Below are positions 34,811 to 43,248 of a stretch of DNA of 64,000 nt, one piece after another (the first letter of the stretch is position 1; each line of letters begins with the position of its first letter). The translations under genes and the position numbers were made by a program. Source of the DNA: Arenibacter algicola (GTDB lineage Bacteria; Bacteroidota; Bacteroidia; Flavobacteriales; Flavobacteriaceae). The DNA lies in NCBI RefSeq assembly GCF_000733925.1, contig NZ_JPOO01000001.1:1302001-1366000 (forward strand). The letters are read 5' to 3'. The notes under the pieces were generated by a model, which ran no database searches, was not told the DNA's origin, and worked only from the letters and a program-made list of their open reading frames with translations.

Positions 34811-36103
34811 ATGAATATTCCTAAGACTAGTTTTCCAAGAATTGTCATTATAGGTGGTGGTTTTGCAGGTATTTCCATTGCCAAAGGATTGAAAAATAAA
34901 GAGGTGCAGGTAGTACTTCTGGATAAACATAATTATCATACTTTTCAGCCACTGCTATATCAAGTATCTACTGGTGGGTTGGAGCCAGATTCCATTGCTT
35001 ATCCCATTCGAAAAGTTATAAAGGGCTATAACAATTTTTTCTTCAGGCTGGCCAATGTAGAGGAAATAAGAACCGAAGAAAATACTATCGTGACCAATAT
35101 AGGTGCATTGGAATACGATTATTTGGTGATTGCTACTGGTTCTGAAACAAATTATTACGGGAATAGGGAGATTGAAATCAATAGTATGGCCATGAAAACC
35201 ATACCCCAGTCCTTAAATCTAAGAAGTTTAATACTGGAAAATTTTGAGCAGGCACTTCTTACAGATCAGTATCATGAAAGGGATGCCCTAATGAATTTTG
35301 TTATTGTAGGTGCAGGACCTACTGGGGTGGAATTGGCCGGCGCTTTGGCGGAAATAAAAAAGGGGATTTTACCCAAGGACTATCCGGATTTGGACACGAG
35401 ACGGGTACAAATTCACCTTATTCAATCCGGAGATCGCATTCTTAAGGAAATGAGTGAAAAAGCTTCCCAAAAAGCAGAAGATTTTTTGGAGGGCCTTGGG
35501 GTTCAAATTTGGAAAAACACAAGGGTAACGGGTTATGACGGCAAAACGGTCACCACGGATACCGATGTTGATTTTGAAACAGCTACCCTAGTATGGGCAG
35601 CTGGCGTAAAAGGGGTGGAGATCAAAGGTCTTAATGCCAAGGATCTATTGGTAGGAGGGAGTAGGATTCCGGTGGACGAATTTAATAAGGTTAAAGGACA
35701 TAATAATATTTTTGCTGTAGGGGATGTGGCCTGTATGCAGACCGAGGATACGCCCAAAGGGCATCCCATGATGGCCCAGCCAGCCATGCAGCAAGGAAAG
35801 AATCTGGGTGAGAACTTAGTGCGATTATTGGAAAACAAGCCCTTGGAGCCCTTCGTGTACAGAGACAAGGGTAGTATGGCCACCATAGGTAGGAACAAGG
35901 CAGTGGTGGATATGAAGAATATTAGGTTCCAAGGTGTATTTGCCTGGTTTGTTTGGATGTTCGTGCACCTTTTCTTTCTTATTGGGTTCAGGAACAGAAT
36001 GGTGGTCTTCGTGAACTGGGTTTATAATTATGTTCGGTTCGATCGGGAGGCCCGATTGATCATAAGGCCCTTCAATAGAAATTATAGTGCCTTTAAGGAT
36101 TAG
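34811..36103 (+). CDS. type II NADH dehydrogenase-like flavoprotein
   Basis: A 430-residue pyridine nucleotide-disulphide oxidoreductase family protein. FAD-binding GGGFAGIS (about 14-21) and NAD-binding VGAGPTGVELAG (about 162-173) motifs are present, along with the FAD motif VFAVGDVAC. A hydrophobic C-terminal helix (VWMFVHLFFLIGFRN, about 382-396) suggests membrane attachment as in NDH-2. It probably passes electrons from NADH to quinone without pumping protons. It is convergent with xerD, 26 bp away, with no terminator seen. Confidence 0.92.
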   Translation: MNIPKTSFPRIVIIGGGFAGISIAKGLKNKEVQVVLLDKHNYHTFQPLLYQVSTGGLEPDSIAYPIRKVIKGYNNFFFRLANVEEIRTEENTIVTNIGALEYDYLVIATGSETNYYGNREIEINSMAMKTIPQSLNLRSLILENFEQALLTDQYHERDALMNFVIVGAGPTGVELAGALAEIKKGILPKDYPDLDTRRVQIHLIQSGDRILKEMSEKASQKAEDFLEGLGVQIWKNTRVTGYDGKTVTTDTDVDFETATLVWAAGVKGVEIKGLNAKDLLVGGSRIPVDEFNKVKGHNNIFAVGDVACMQTEDTPKGHPMMAQPAMQQGKNLGENLVRLLENKPLEPFVYRDKGSMATIGRNKAVVDMKNIRFQGVFAWFVWMFVHLFFLIGFRNRMVVFVNWVYNYVRFDREARLIIRPFNRNYSAFKD

Positions 36104-36129
36104 AAATATTTAACCGCCAGTACAATTGT

Positions 36130-37041
36130 CTAATCGGATGTCCCACTTTTTCTGGGATGGTACTTGTTCATTACTTCGGCCAAATGTGTGCGGTCTACAT
36201 GCATATAAACTTCCGTAGTGGTTATGCTCTCATGGCCGAGCATTTGTTGAATGGCCCGCAAATCTGCCCCATTCTGCAATAAGTGGGTGGCAAAGGAATG
36301 TCTAAAGGTGTGGGCACTTATGCTTTTTTGTAGCCCAATATCCTGTGCAAGTTGTTTAATAATGGTAAATATCATGGCACGGGTCAATTTATTCCCTCGG
36401 CGGTTTAAAAACAGGACATCTTCAGACCCTTTTTTAATTGACATGTGTACACGTATTTCCTTTCTGTAGATATTTATATATTTTTTGTTGATTTCGCTTA
36501 TGGGAACAAAACGTTGCTTGTCACCTTTACCGGTAACCTTTATAAAATCCTCCTCAAAATAAAGGTCAGATAGTTTTAAGTCCAATAACTCGGAAACCCT
36601 AAGTCCGCAGCCATAAAGTGTTTCAAGAATGGCCCTATTGCGCTCTCCTTCCGGTTTGGAAAGGTCTATGGCCCCAATAAGTTCATTGATTTCTTCCTCA
36701 GAAAGGGTATCTGGGAGTTTGCGGCCAACTTTAGGGGATTCTATCAATTCCATGGGATTGTCCTGGCGATAATCCTCGAAGACCAGGTAATTGAAAAAGC
36801 TCTTTAATCCAGATATTACCCTTGCCTGGGACCTAGGATTTACATTTTTTGCCAGTTCGTAAATAAATTGTTGAATGGTGCTCTTGTGAATATTTATAGG
36901 CGTTTCCACAATTTGATGGGCTTCAAGGAACAGCATTAATTTCTCAACATCCAGAACGTAGTTGCTAATGGAATTCTTGGATAGTCCTCGTTCCAAATTT
37001 AGGTAATGTTGAAAATCCTGAAGGGCTCGATTCCATTTCAT
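36130..37041 (-). CDS. xerD: site-specific tyrosine recombinase XerD
   Basis: A 303-residue recombinase. The SAM-like N-terminal domain (about 1-95) is followed by a catalytic domain with Arg in GCGLRVSELL, Lys in the beta-hairpin GKGDKQRFVPI, HTFRHSFATHLL, the second His in LGHESITTTEVY and the nucleophile Tyr in VYMHV. It should resolve chromosome dimers at dif with XerC. No dif site is recognised. TATATTTA on the minus strand (37046-37053) lies 4 nt before the ATG, suggesting a leaderless mRNA. Confidence 0.93.
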   Translation of the reverse strand: MKWNRALQDFQHYLNLERGLSKNSISNYVLDVEKLMLFLEAHQIVETPINIHKSTIQQFIYELAKNVNPRSQARVISGLKSFFNYLVFEDYRQDNPMELIESPKVGRKLPDTLSEEEINELIGAIDLSKPEGERNRAILETLYGCGLRVSELLDLKLSDLYFEEDFIKVTGKGDKQRFVPISEINKKYINIYRKEIRVHMSIKKGSEDVLFLNRRGNKLTRAMIFTIIKQLAQDIGLQKSISAHTFRHSFATHLLQNGADLRAIQQMLGHESITTTEVYMHVDRTHLAEVMNKYHPRKSGTSD

Positions 37042-37045
37042 AGGC

Positions 37046-37053
37046 TAAATATA
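37046..37053 (-). promoter_or_regulatory. candidate -7 box abutting xerD
   Basis: TATATTTA on the minus strand is one base from TAnnTTTG, ending 4 nt before the ATG. Confidence 0.4.
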
Positions 37054-37241
37054 ATGGACTTTTTTGGGTTGAAATAGTTTAGGTACATGAACTATTGTTT
37101 CAACCGATTAATATTTGATCTTTCCTTAGGCTTGTATTGTCGATTACTATTTGATGGTGATAAAAACCGCCTTAAATGAAATACTTTTTTACGGAGTGAT
37201 TAATACTCCATGCCCCTCTTTTTTTATGAATTACATTTTCA

Positions 37242-37249
37242 TACATTTA
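37242..37249 (+). promoter_or_regulatory. candidate -7 box abutting aroQ
   Basis: TACATTTA, one base from TAnnTTTG, ends 4 nt before the aroQ ATG at 37254. Confidence 0.35.
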
Positions 37250-37253
37250 TCCC

Positions 37254-37679
37254 ATGAAGATTATTATTATTAACGGACCAAACCTTAACCTTTTGGGCAA
37301 ACGGGAGCCAGAGGTTTACGGAAAGACAACTTTTGAGGAGTATTTTGCCACCTTGCAGTTCAAGTTTAAGGAGGTGCAATTGGAATATTATCAATCCAAT
37401 ATAGAAGGGGAGATCATAAATAAATTGCACGATTGCGGTTTTGAAGGATACGAAGGCATTATTTTGAATGCCGGTGCATATACCCACACCTCCATTGGCA
37501 TTGGTGATGCCATAAAGGGAATAACAACCCCTGTGGTGGAAGTACATATTAGCAATACTTTTGGACGGGAAGAGTTTAGACATACCTCTTATATTTCCCC
37601 TGCAGCCAAAGGTGTAATTTTAGGCTTCGGGCTTAAAAGTTACGACCTGGCCATTCAAAGCTTTTTAAATAAAGGCTAG
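37254..37679 (+). CDS. aroQ: type II 3-dehydroquinate dehydratase
   Basis: A 141-residue enzyme of the shikimate pathway that dehydrates 3-dehydroquinate. Signatures are INGPNLNLLGKREPEVYG at the N-terminus (general base Tyr at about 22), NAGAYTHTSIGIGDA (about 74-88) and HISNTFGREEFRHTSYISP (about 100-118, including the catalytic His and Arg). Length is normal. It stands alone, divergent from xerD. Confidence 0.97.
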   Translation: MKIIIINGPNLNLLGKREPEVYGKTTFEEYFATLQFKFKEVQLEYYQSNIEGEIINKLHDCGFEGYEGIILNAGAYTHTSIGIGDAIKGITTPVVEVHISNTFGREEFRHTSYISPAAKGVILGFGLKSYDLAIQSFLNKG

Positions 37680-37756
37680 GGTTGATGATTGGGTAAAAAA
37701 AACAATCCAAGTCGTTTTCAATAATTAAACAATATCAGTGACGTACATTTGTGCCT

Positions 37757-37789
37757 ACTGAAAACTGTCCACTACCTACTGCCCGCTAT
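37757..37789. repeat. CTGCC/CTACC-type low-complexity repeat
   Basis: A short run of units like CTACTGAAAACTGTCCACTA and CTACTGCCC, resembling the CTGCCAACTGCCACTGCC segment of the repeat island at 57316-57336 and 57491-57520, just before the DUF3817 gene end. Confidence 0.4.
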
Positions 37790-38102
37790 TGAGGGCCATC
37801 TGCGGCTTCAAATACTTCTTGTCCACATAAAAAGTGCCAAAAGGTACAAGGGAAGCAATAAATAGAATGGCAAACATTTTTAGGTCCCACTTTTTCTCAA
37901 CACAGACTACGATTGCCAATACTACATAGGCCATGAAAAGAAAGCCATGGGCATAACCAATATAGATATTGGGTTCCGGTATTTGTGCTAAATATTTTAG
38001 GGGCATCCCAATGCCAAAAAGCAATAGATAGGAAATACCTTCAAGAATTGCGGTAAGACTAAAAATTTTCAACATATCTTTTTTGGTGAGGTTTGTAATC
38101 AA
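37776..38102 (-). CDS. DUF3817 family membrane protein
   Basis: A 108-residue membrane protein with three hydrophobic segments and the DUF3817 pattern: LEGISYLLLFGIGMPLKY near the N-terminus, GYAHGFLFMAYVVLA (about 49-63), and VPFGTFYVDKKYLKP at the end. Function unknown. Its promoter region contains the 14-bp palindrome at 38111-38148. Confidence 0.9.
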   Translation of the reverse strand: MITNLTKKDMLKIFSLTAILEGISYLLLFGIGMPLKYLAQIPEPNIYIGYAHGFLFMAYVVLAIVVCVEKKWDLKMFAILFIASLVPFGTFYVDKKYLKPQMALNSGQ

Positions 38103-38110
38103 ATTATTTT

Positions 38111-38148
38111 TTTAGACCCGTCAGGTTTCAAAAACTGACGGGTCTAAA
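38111..38148. repeat. 14-bp perfect inverted repeat between lpdA and DUF3817
   Basis: TTTAGACCCGTCAG (38111-38124) and CTGACGGGTCTAAA (38135-38148) are perfect inverses around a 10-nt loop. No run of T follows on either strand at the right side, so it is not a clean intrinsic terminator. The GTCAGGTTT core is like dispersed palindromes I associate with Bacteroidetes intergenic DNA. It may still stop lpdA transcripts or stabilise their 3' end. Confidence 0.65.
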
Positions 38149-38174
38149 TAGGTAAAGAAAATTTAAGCCTTTAA

Positions 38175-39566
38175 CTATATATGTATTACTTCCCCATAGG
38201 CATGTGCTACAGCTTCCATTACAGCTTCACTCATGGTAGGGTGGGGGTGTACTGCTTTTAGGATCTCATGTCCCGTAGTTTCCAGTTTGCGGGCCACTAC
38301 TGCTTCGGCAATCATGTCCGTAACACCTGCACCGATCATATGGCATCCTAGCCATTCGCCGTATTTGGCATCGAAAATTACTTTTACAAAGCCGTCCTTG
38401 TTACCGGAGGCACTGGCTTTTCCACTAGCTGAGAATGGGAATTTACCAACTTTAATTTCATATCCTTTTTCAATAGCCTGTTTTTCGGTCAAACCAACAG
38501 AGGCAATTTCAGGAGAGCAGTAGGTACAGCCAGGAATGTTACCGTAATCCAATGGCTCCACATGCATATCCGCAAGTTTCTCAACACAAAGTATTCCTTC
38601 TGCCGAGGCAACGTGGGCCAAGGCCTGTCCTGGGGTTACATCACCAATGGCGAAGTATCCCGGAATATTGGTCTGATAATAATCGTTCACTAAAATTTTA
38701 TCCCTATCCGTTGCAATACCAACATTTTCCAAACCAATATTTTCAATATTGGTCTTGATACCTACGGCCGACAATACGATATCGGCCTCAAGAATTTCTT
38801 CGCCTTTGCTGGTTTTGACAGTGGCCTTCACTCCAGGGCCAGAGGTATCTACCTTGGTTACCTCTGAGGAGGTCATAATCTTTATTCCGGTCTTTTTAAG
38901 ACTGCGCTCCAATTGTTTGGAAACTTCTTCATCCTCTACCGGTACTACATTGGGCAAAAACTCTACTACGGTTACTTCTGTACCCATAGCATTGTAGAAA
39001 TAGGCAAACTCTATGCCAATGGCCCCACTACCAACAACAAGCATTTTCTTCGGTTGCTTGTCTAAGGACATGGCCTCACGGTAGCCTATAATTTTTTTAC
39101 CATCCTGCGGTAAACTGGGTAGTTCCCTACTGCGTGCACCTGTAGCAATAATTATATTATTGGCCGAATATTCGGTTTCTTTACCATCATCCGACTTAAC
39201 ACTTACTTTTTTACCTGGTTTCAAGGTTCCATAACCGTTAATGACTTCAATTTTATTTTTTTTCATCAAAAATTGAACGCCCTTGCTCATGCCTTCTGCT
39301 ACGTTTCTGCTTCTCTTGACCACCGCATTAAAGTCCTTGTCCACACCTTCGGCCTTGAGTCCATAATCGGCTGCATGAAGCAAATATTCGAAAACCTGAG
39401 CGGATTTCAATAATGCTTTGGTAGGGATACATCCCCAATTTAAACAAACGCCACCTAGACTTTCTTTTTCTATAATGGCAGTCTTAAATCCCAATTGAGA
39501 GGCTCTGATTGCGGCTACATAACCTCCAGGACCACTACCTAATACAATAATATCGAAATTGCTCAT
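38175..39566 (-). CDS. lpdA: dihydrolipoyl dehydrogenase (E3)
   Basis: A 463-residue flavoprotein disulphide reductase, the shared E3 subunit of 2-oxoacid dehydrogenase complexes. FAD motif GSGPGGY (about 8-14), redox pair in GGVCLNWGCIPTKALL (about 38-53), NAD motif GSGAIGIEFA (about 178-187) and the C-terminal His-Glu in HPHPTMSE (about 439-446) are all present. The E1/E2 genes are not in the window. Confidence 0.97.
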   Translation of the reverse strand: MSNFDIIVLGSGPGGYVAAIRASQLGFKTAIIEKESLGGVCLNWGCIPTKALLKSAQVFEYLLHAADYGLKAEGVDKDFNAVVKRSRNVAEGMSKGVQFLMKKNKIEVINGYGTLKPGKKVSVKSDDGKETEYSANNIIIATGARSRELPSLPQDGKKIIGYREAMSLDKQPKKMLVVGSGAIGIEFAYFYNAMGTEVTVVEFLPNVVPVEDEEVSKQLERSLKKTGIKIMTSSEVTKVDTSGPGVKATVKTSKGEEILEADIVLSAVGIKTNIENIGLENVGIATDRDKILVNDYYQTNIPGYFAIGDVTPGQALAHVASAEGILCVEKLADMHVEPLDYGNIPGCTYCSPEIASVGLTEKQAIEKGYEIKVGKFPFSASGKASASGNKDGFVKVIFDAKYGEWLGCHMIGAGVTDMIAEAVVARKLETTGHEILKAVHPHPTMSEAVMEAVAHAYGEVIHI

Positions 39567-39689
39567 TTATATTTTTTTTGGTAAATAAATTATGAAGTCG
39601 CAAAGTTACAAAACCATACTGAATCCACACAGGGACCATTTTAAATTAATTGGAATAAAAAAGGCGGACCTATAAAATTTGGGAATCCA

Positions 39690-39713
39690 CAGTGGGCAGT
39701 GGCAGTGGGCAGT
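39690..39713. repeat. GTGGGCAGTGGCAG-type low-complexity repeat
   Basis: CAGTGGGCAGTGGCAGTGGG is the reverse-strand form of the CTGCC(A)ACTGCC units of the repeat island, lying between msrB and lpdA. The rest of 39567-39842 shows no gene. Confidence 0.5.
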
Positions 39714-39842
39714 TTTTTTGCTTATGGCTTACGGCCTATAGTTTACCGCATACTCTCACCTTAGCACCCAATCCTTGAAAAGGAAATCCATTCCGTTCCA
39801 CAACCCATCCAGGTAGGCTGGGATGTTTATTCAGTGCATAGT

Positions 39843-40337
39843 CTAGTCTTTGGGCACAAAATTTAAGGCCGCACCGTTAATACAATGTCTCTTACCTGTG
39901 GTCTTTCTGGGGCCATCGTCAAAAACGTGGCCTAAGTGACCACCGCAAGTGGCGCAATGTTCTTCAGTTCTGGCATAGCCCAGATTATAATCAACATCAA
40001 AAGCAACATTTCCCTTTATCTCTCGGTCAAAACTAGGCCATCCCGTTCCGGAATCAAATTTGTGCTCGCTTTTGAAAAGCTCTGTCCCACAGGCAGCACA
40101 GGTGTAGACCCCCTTTTGTTTGTTGTTCAACAATTCGCTCGATCCAGGGTTCTCTGTTCCTGCTTTTCTAAGGACATAAAACTGCATGTCCGTAAGCTGT
40201 TTTCTCCACTCTGCTTCAGTTTTGGTAACTTTAAACTGTTCCTTTTTTTTGGTTTCCAATTTGGTAGCCTCTTTTTCCTGTGAGGTTCCCTTGCATCCAA
40301 TGAAAATTACACAAAGTGCGAATATTATTTTTTTCAT
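39843..40337 (-). CDS. msrB: peptide-methionine (R)-S-oxide reductase MsrB, lipoprotein
   Basis: A 164-residue protein. A lipoprotein signal (MKKIIFALCVIFIGC, Cys about 15) is followed by the MsrB domain with two zinc CxxC pairs, CAACG (about 87-91) and CATCGGHLGHVFDDG (about 128-142), and the catalytic cysteine in RHCINGAAL (consensus R-Y-C-I-N; here His replaces Tyr). It repairs methionine-R-sulphoxide in envelope proteins. A 20-T tract (40349-40368) lies 11 bp upstream of the ATG on the plus strand, i.e. an A tract in the leader or promoter. Confidence 0.95.
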   Translation of the reverse strand: MKKIIFALCVIFIGCKGTSQEKEATKLETKKKEQFKVTKTEAEWRKQLTDMQFYVLRKAGTENPGSSELLNNKQKGVYTCAACGTELFKSEHKFDSGTGWPSFDREIKGNVAFDVDYNLGYARTEEHCATCGGHLGHVFDDGPRKTTGKRHCINGAALNFVPKD

Positions 40338-40348
40338 AGCGTATTATG

Positions 40349-40368
40349 TTTTTTTTTTTTTTTTTTTT
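40349..40368. repeat. homopolymer tract of 20 T
   Basis: Twenty consecutive T on the plus strand, just upstream of msrB. Such a tract is prone to slippage in replication and to error in sequencing. Confidence 0.85.
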
Positions 40369-40455
40369 GAGCTTCCTACATTTAGACGAAATTAATGTGG
40401 CTTCCTTTCATTCCTTGACTTAGGCCAATTCTAAAGTTGAGATCCCAATGTATAA

Positions 40456-40488
40456 AAATAGCCCTTATTTCTTGAAGGAAATAAGGGC
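40456..40488 (-). terminator. terminator of the collagen-like lipoprotein gene
   Basis: GCCCTTATTTC (40461-40471) pairs perfectly with GAAATAAGGGC (40478-40488); on the minus strand a T-rich stretch follows. It lies 22 bp after the stop of the minus-strand gene. Confidence 0.8.
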
Positions 40489-40510
40489 CAATTGGATTTT
40501 TGAGCGAATT

Positions 40511-41074
40511 TTAGTTCAATTTATATCGCTTTACGTCGTTTTCTTCAATACCTATAGTATTCATAACGGCATTGATATTGGATTTGTCCAATTTGGAACC
40601 TGCCAACTTTTCTGCGGGTAAAATGGCTATTCTAAAAACTTGGTTCTGGGTATCTGCTGCATTGAGTGTACCTAAGTCAAAATCACCGTCAAGGAAAATT
40701 CTTACGTCCAAAAAGGTATGGTCATAGTTGTATTGTAAAATTCCTTGATCCAATAATACGGTTTGGGGTAAAAGACGCCACACATCAATAGGTGGTTCAT
40801 TGCCGCCATCCAACTGTTCCCATAAGATATAAACCAAAACAACATCTGTTTCAAAAACTTCTACAGTTTGTGGGAACTGATATGTTATGGCATAATCGCT
40901 AGGATTAAAATCGCCCTCAATATCTATGACGGTTCCCAAAATGTTTACACCGTCCAAGCCGTCCTCTCCGTCCTGTCCGTCAAAACCGTCAAAGCCAGGA
41001 GGGCCTGCCGGTCCTTCGCAGGAGATAAAAAATAAAGCAATAAATGCGCCGAGTAATAAGGTAACTTTTTTCAT
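40511..41074 (-). CDS. lipoprotein with a collagen-like Gly-X-Y segment
   Basis: A 187-residue protein. After the lipobox (FISC, Cys about 19) comes a run of about eight Gly-X-Y triplets, GPAGPPGFDGFDGQDGEDG (about 21-39), rich in acidic residues, then a globular domain of about 140 residues with no family I recognise. Collagen-like lipoproteins of this shape recur in Bacteroidetes. A surface-exposed, possibly trimeric protein is inferred. It ends at a good terminator and is divergent from glgB. Confidence 0.8.
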   Translation of the reverse strand: MKKVTLLLGAFIALFFISCEGPAGPPGFDGFDGQDGEDGLDGVNILGTVIDIEGDFNPSDYAITYQFPQTVEVFETDVVLVYILWEQLDGGNEPPIDVWRLLPQTVLLDQGILQYNYDHTFLDVRIFLDGDFDLGTLNAADTQNQVFRIAILPAEKLAGSKLDKSNINAVMNTIGIEENDVKRYKLN

Positions 41075-41254
41075 AATAATTATTTTAGGGATTAATCAAT
41101 TTCTATAAATGTTATTGTATTTTTATTGTAGTTTCAAAAAGCGTTCCAATTTTTATATCTATACTTGCATAGTTAGGTTTTAAAGAAAACTTGTTGTTCT
41201 TATATCCAAGATATGGAACAAAGTTGTCTTAACTGTGCACTAAATAACGTAATC

Positions 41255-43150
41255 ATGACCAAAGTAGTATCCCATAGTTTATTTACGGATTTTGATATTA
41301 ATCTATTCAAGGCGGGCAAACATTTCAAATTATATGAAAAGTTGGGATCCCACCTTATTGAAGTCAACGGGGTAAAAGGCACTTATTTTGCCGTTTGGGC
41401 GCCTTCGGCGCGCTCTGTTTCAGTTGTCGGCGATTTTAACAATTGGTACGAAGCAGACCATCAACTCTATGTGCGCTGGGACGGCAGTGGTATCTGGGAG
41501 GGATTTGTGCCCGATTTGGGAAAAGGTACTCTGTACAAATATATTATTCACTCTACGAATCATGGAGTGGTAACGGAAAAGGCAGACCCCTTTGCCCGAA
41601 GCTGTGAACATCCGCCTATGACGGCATCCGTAGTTTGGGAAGATAAACACAAATGGGGAGACGAAAGCTGGATGAAGTCCAGGAAGGAAAAAAACGCCCT
41701 GGATAAACCATTTGCTGTTTATGAAGTTCATTTGGGATCTTGGAAGCGAAAATCCAACAATGATTATATGACCTATACGGAATTTGCCGAAGATTTGGTG
41801 AAATACGTTAAGGAGATGAATTTTACCCATGTGGAGTTTATGCCCATAATGGAGTATCCATATGATCCGTCATGGGGATATCAATTAACGGGCTATTTTG
41901 CCCCTACCTCGAGATTCGGAAAACCTGAAGGGTTTAAACTGTTGGTAGATGCATTGCACCAAAATGGGATTGGGGTTATCTTGGACTGGGTACCTTCGCA
42001 TTTTCCGGAAGATGCCCATGGTTTGGGATTTTTTGACGGTTCCCACCTTTATGAGCACCCCGATAGTAGAAGGGGCTATCATCCCGATTGGAAAAGTTTG
42101 ATATTTAATTACGGTAGAAATGAGGTAAGGGCATTTTTGATCAGTAATGCCATGTTTTGGTTAGATCAATTCCATGCCGATGCACTGCGTGTAGACGCGG
42201 TAGCCTCCATGCTATATTTGGATTATTCCAGGGATGAGGGTCAGTGGGAGCCCAATATATATGGTAATAACGAAAATTTGGAGGCGATTTCGTTTATAAG
42301 GGAACTTAATGAAACCGTTTATTCCAGTTTTGAGGGAATACAGATGATTGCGGAAGAATCTACCTCCTTTTCAATGGTATCTAAACCAGTGAGTATGGGA
42401 GGTCTTGGTTTTGGTATGAAATGGATGATGGGATGGATGCACGATACCTTGGAATATTTTAAAAAAGAACCAATTTATAGGAAACACCATCAAAACGATT
42501 TGACCTTTAGTGCAACCTATGCCTTTACGGAGAATTTTATGTTGCCATTCTCCCATGATGAAGTGGTCTATGGTAAACAGTCCCTGTTGTATAGGATGCC
42601 GGGAGATGAATGGCAGCGTTTTGCCAACTTGAGATTGCTTTTTGGATATATGTATACCCATCCCGGGGCCAACTTAATTTTCATGGGTGGAGAATTTGGG
42701 CAATCTTCGGAATGGAATTTTCAAAAAAGTTTGGATTGGCATCTTTTGCAATACGACTTCCATAGTGGAATTCAAAAATTAGTGAAGGACTTGAACAAAT
42801 TATATCAGGAGTATCCCGCCCTTTACGAGAAACAATTTAGTCCGGAAGGTTTTCAATGGATAGATTATGGGGACCATCAAAATTCTGTACTAACCTATAT
42901 TAGAAAAGGAATTAACCCCAAGGAAAATATCTATGTAGCCTGTAATTTTACCCCGGTTCCACGGGAAAAATATAGAATGGGAATTTCCAAAACCGGGCAA
43001 TTAAAGGAAATTTTCAATAGTGACGATACCAAATATGGCGGTTCAGGAATGAAAAACGGCACATTGAAAATTGGTAAAACTGCTTGGCATGGATATGATA
43101 AGTCCGTGGAAATCAATATTCCACCACTCGGAGTGGTCGTTTTTAAGTGA
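41255..43150 (+). CDS. glgB: 1,4-alpha-glucan branching enzyme
   Basis: A 631-residue GH13 enzyme that makes alpha-1,6 branches in glycogen. A CBM48-like N-terminal domain (about 27-115, AVWAPSARSVSVVGDFNNW) precedes the barrel with DALRVDAVASMLY (nucleophile Asp about 312), AEESTSF (acid/base Glu about 367) and SHDEVV. The frame is open 14 codons further upstream (41213), but family members begin near this ATG. A weak box TATACTTG is at 41160-41167. The next gene, a GH31 glucosidase, is 98 bp downstream. Confidence 0.96.
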   Translation: MTKVVSHSLFTDFDINLFKAGKHFKLYEKLGSHLIEVNGVKGTYFAVWAPSARSVSVVGDFNNWYEADHQLYVRWDGSGIWEGFVPDLGKGTLYKYIIHSTNHGVVTEKADPFARSCEHPPMTASVVWEDKHKWGDESWMKSRKEKNALDKPFAVYEVHLGSWKRKSNNDYMTYTEFAEDLVKYVKEMNFTHVEFMPIMEYPYDPSWGYQLTGYFAPTSRFGKPEGFKLLVDALHQNGIGVILDWVPSHFPEDAHGLGFFDGSHLYEHPDSRRGYHPDWKSLIFNYGRNEVRAFLISNAMFWLDQFHADALRVDAVASMLYLDYSRDEGQWEPNIYGNNENLEAISFIRELNETVYSSFEGIQMIAEESTSFSMVSKPVSMGGLGFGMKWMMGWMHDTLEYFKKEPIYRKHHQNDLTFSATYAFTENFMLPFSHDEVVYGKQSLLYRMPGDEWQRFANLRLLFGYMYTHPGANLIFMGGEFGQSSEWNFQKSLDWHLLQYDFHSGIQKLVKDLNKLYQEYPALYEKQFSPEGFQWIDYGDHQNSVLTYIRKGINPKENIYVACNFTPVPREKYRMGISKTGQLKEIFNSDDTKYGGSGMKNGTLKIGKTAWHGYDKSVEINIPPLGVVVFK

Positions 43151-43248
43151 TTTCAGGTATTATAACCTTACAGAATATAATTGCACCGCATATCATTTCT
43201 TTAATTCATATGAATGTATTTTTTTTGTATTCGCAAATTTAACCACCC

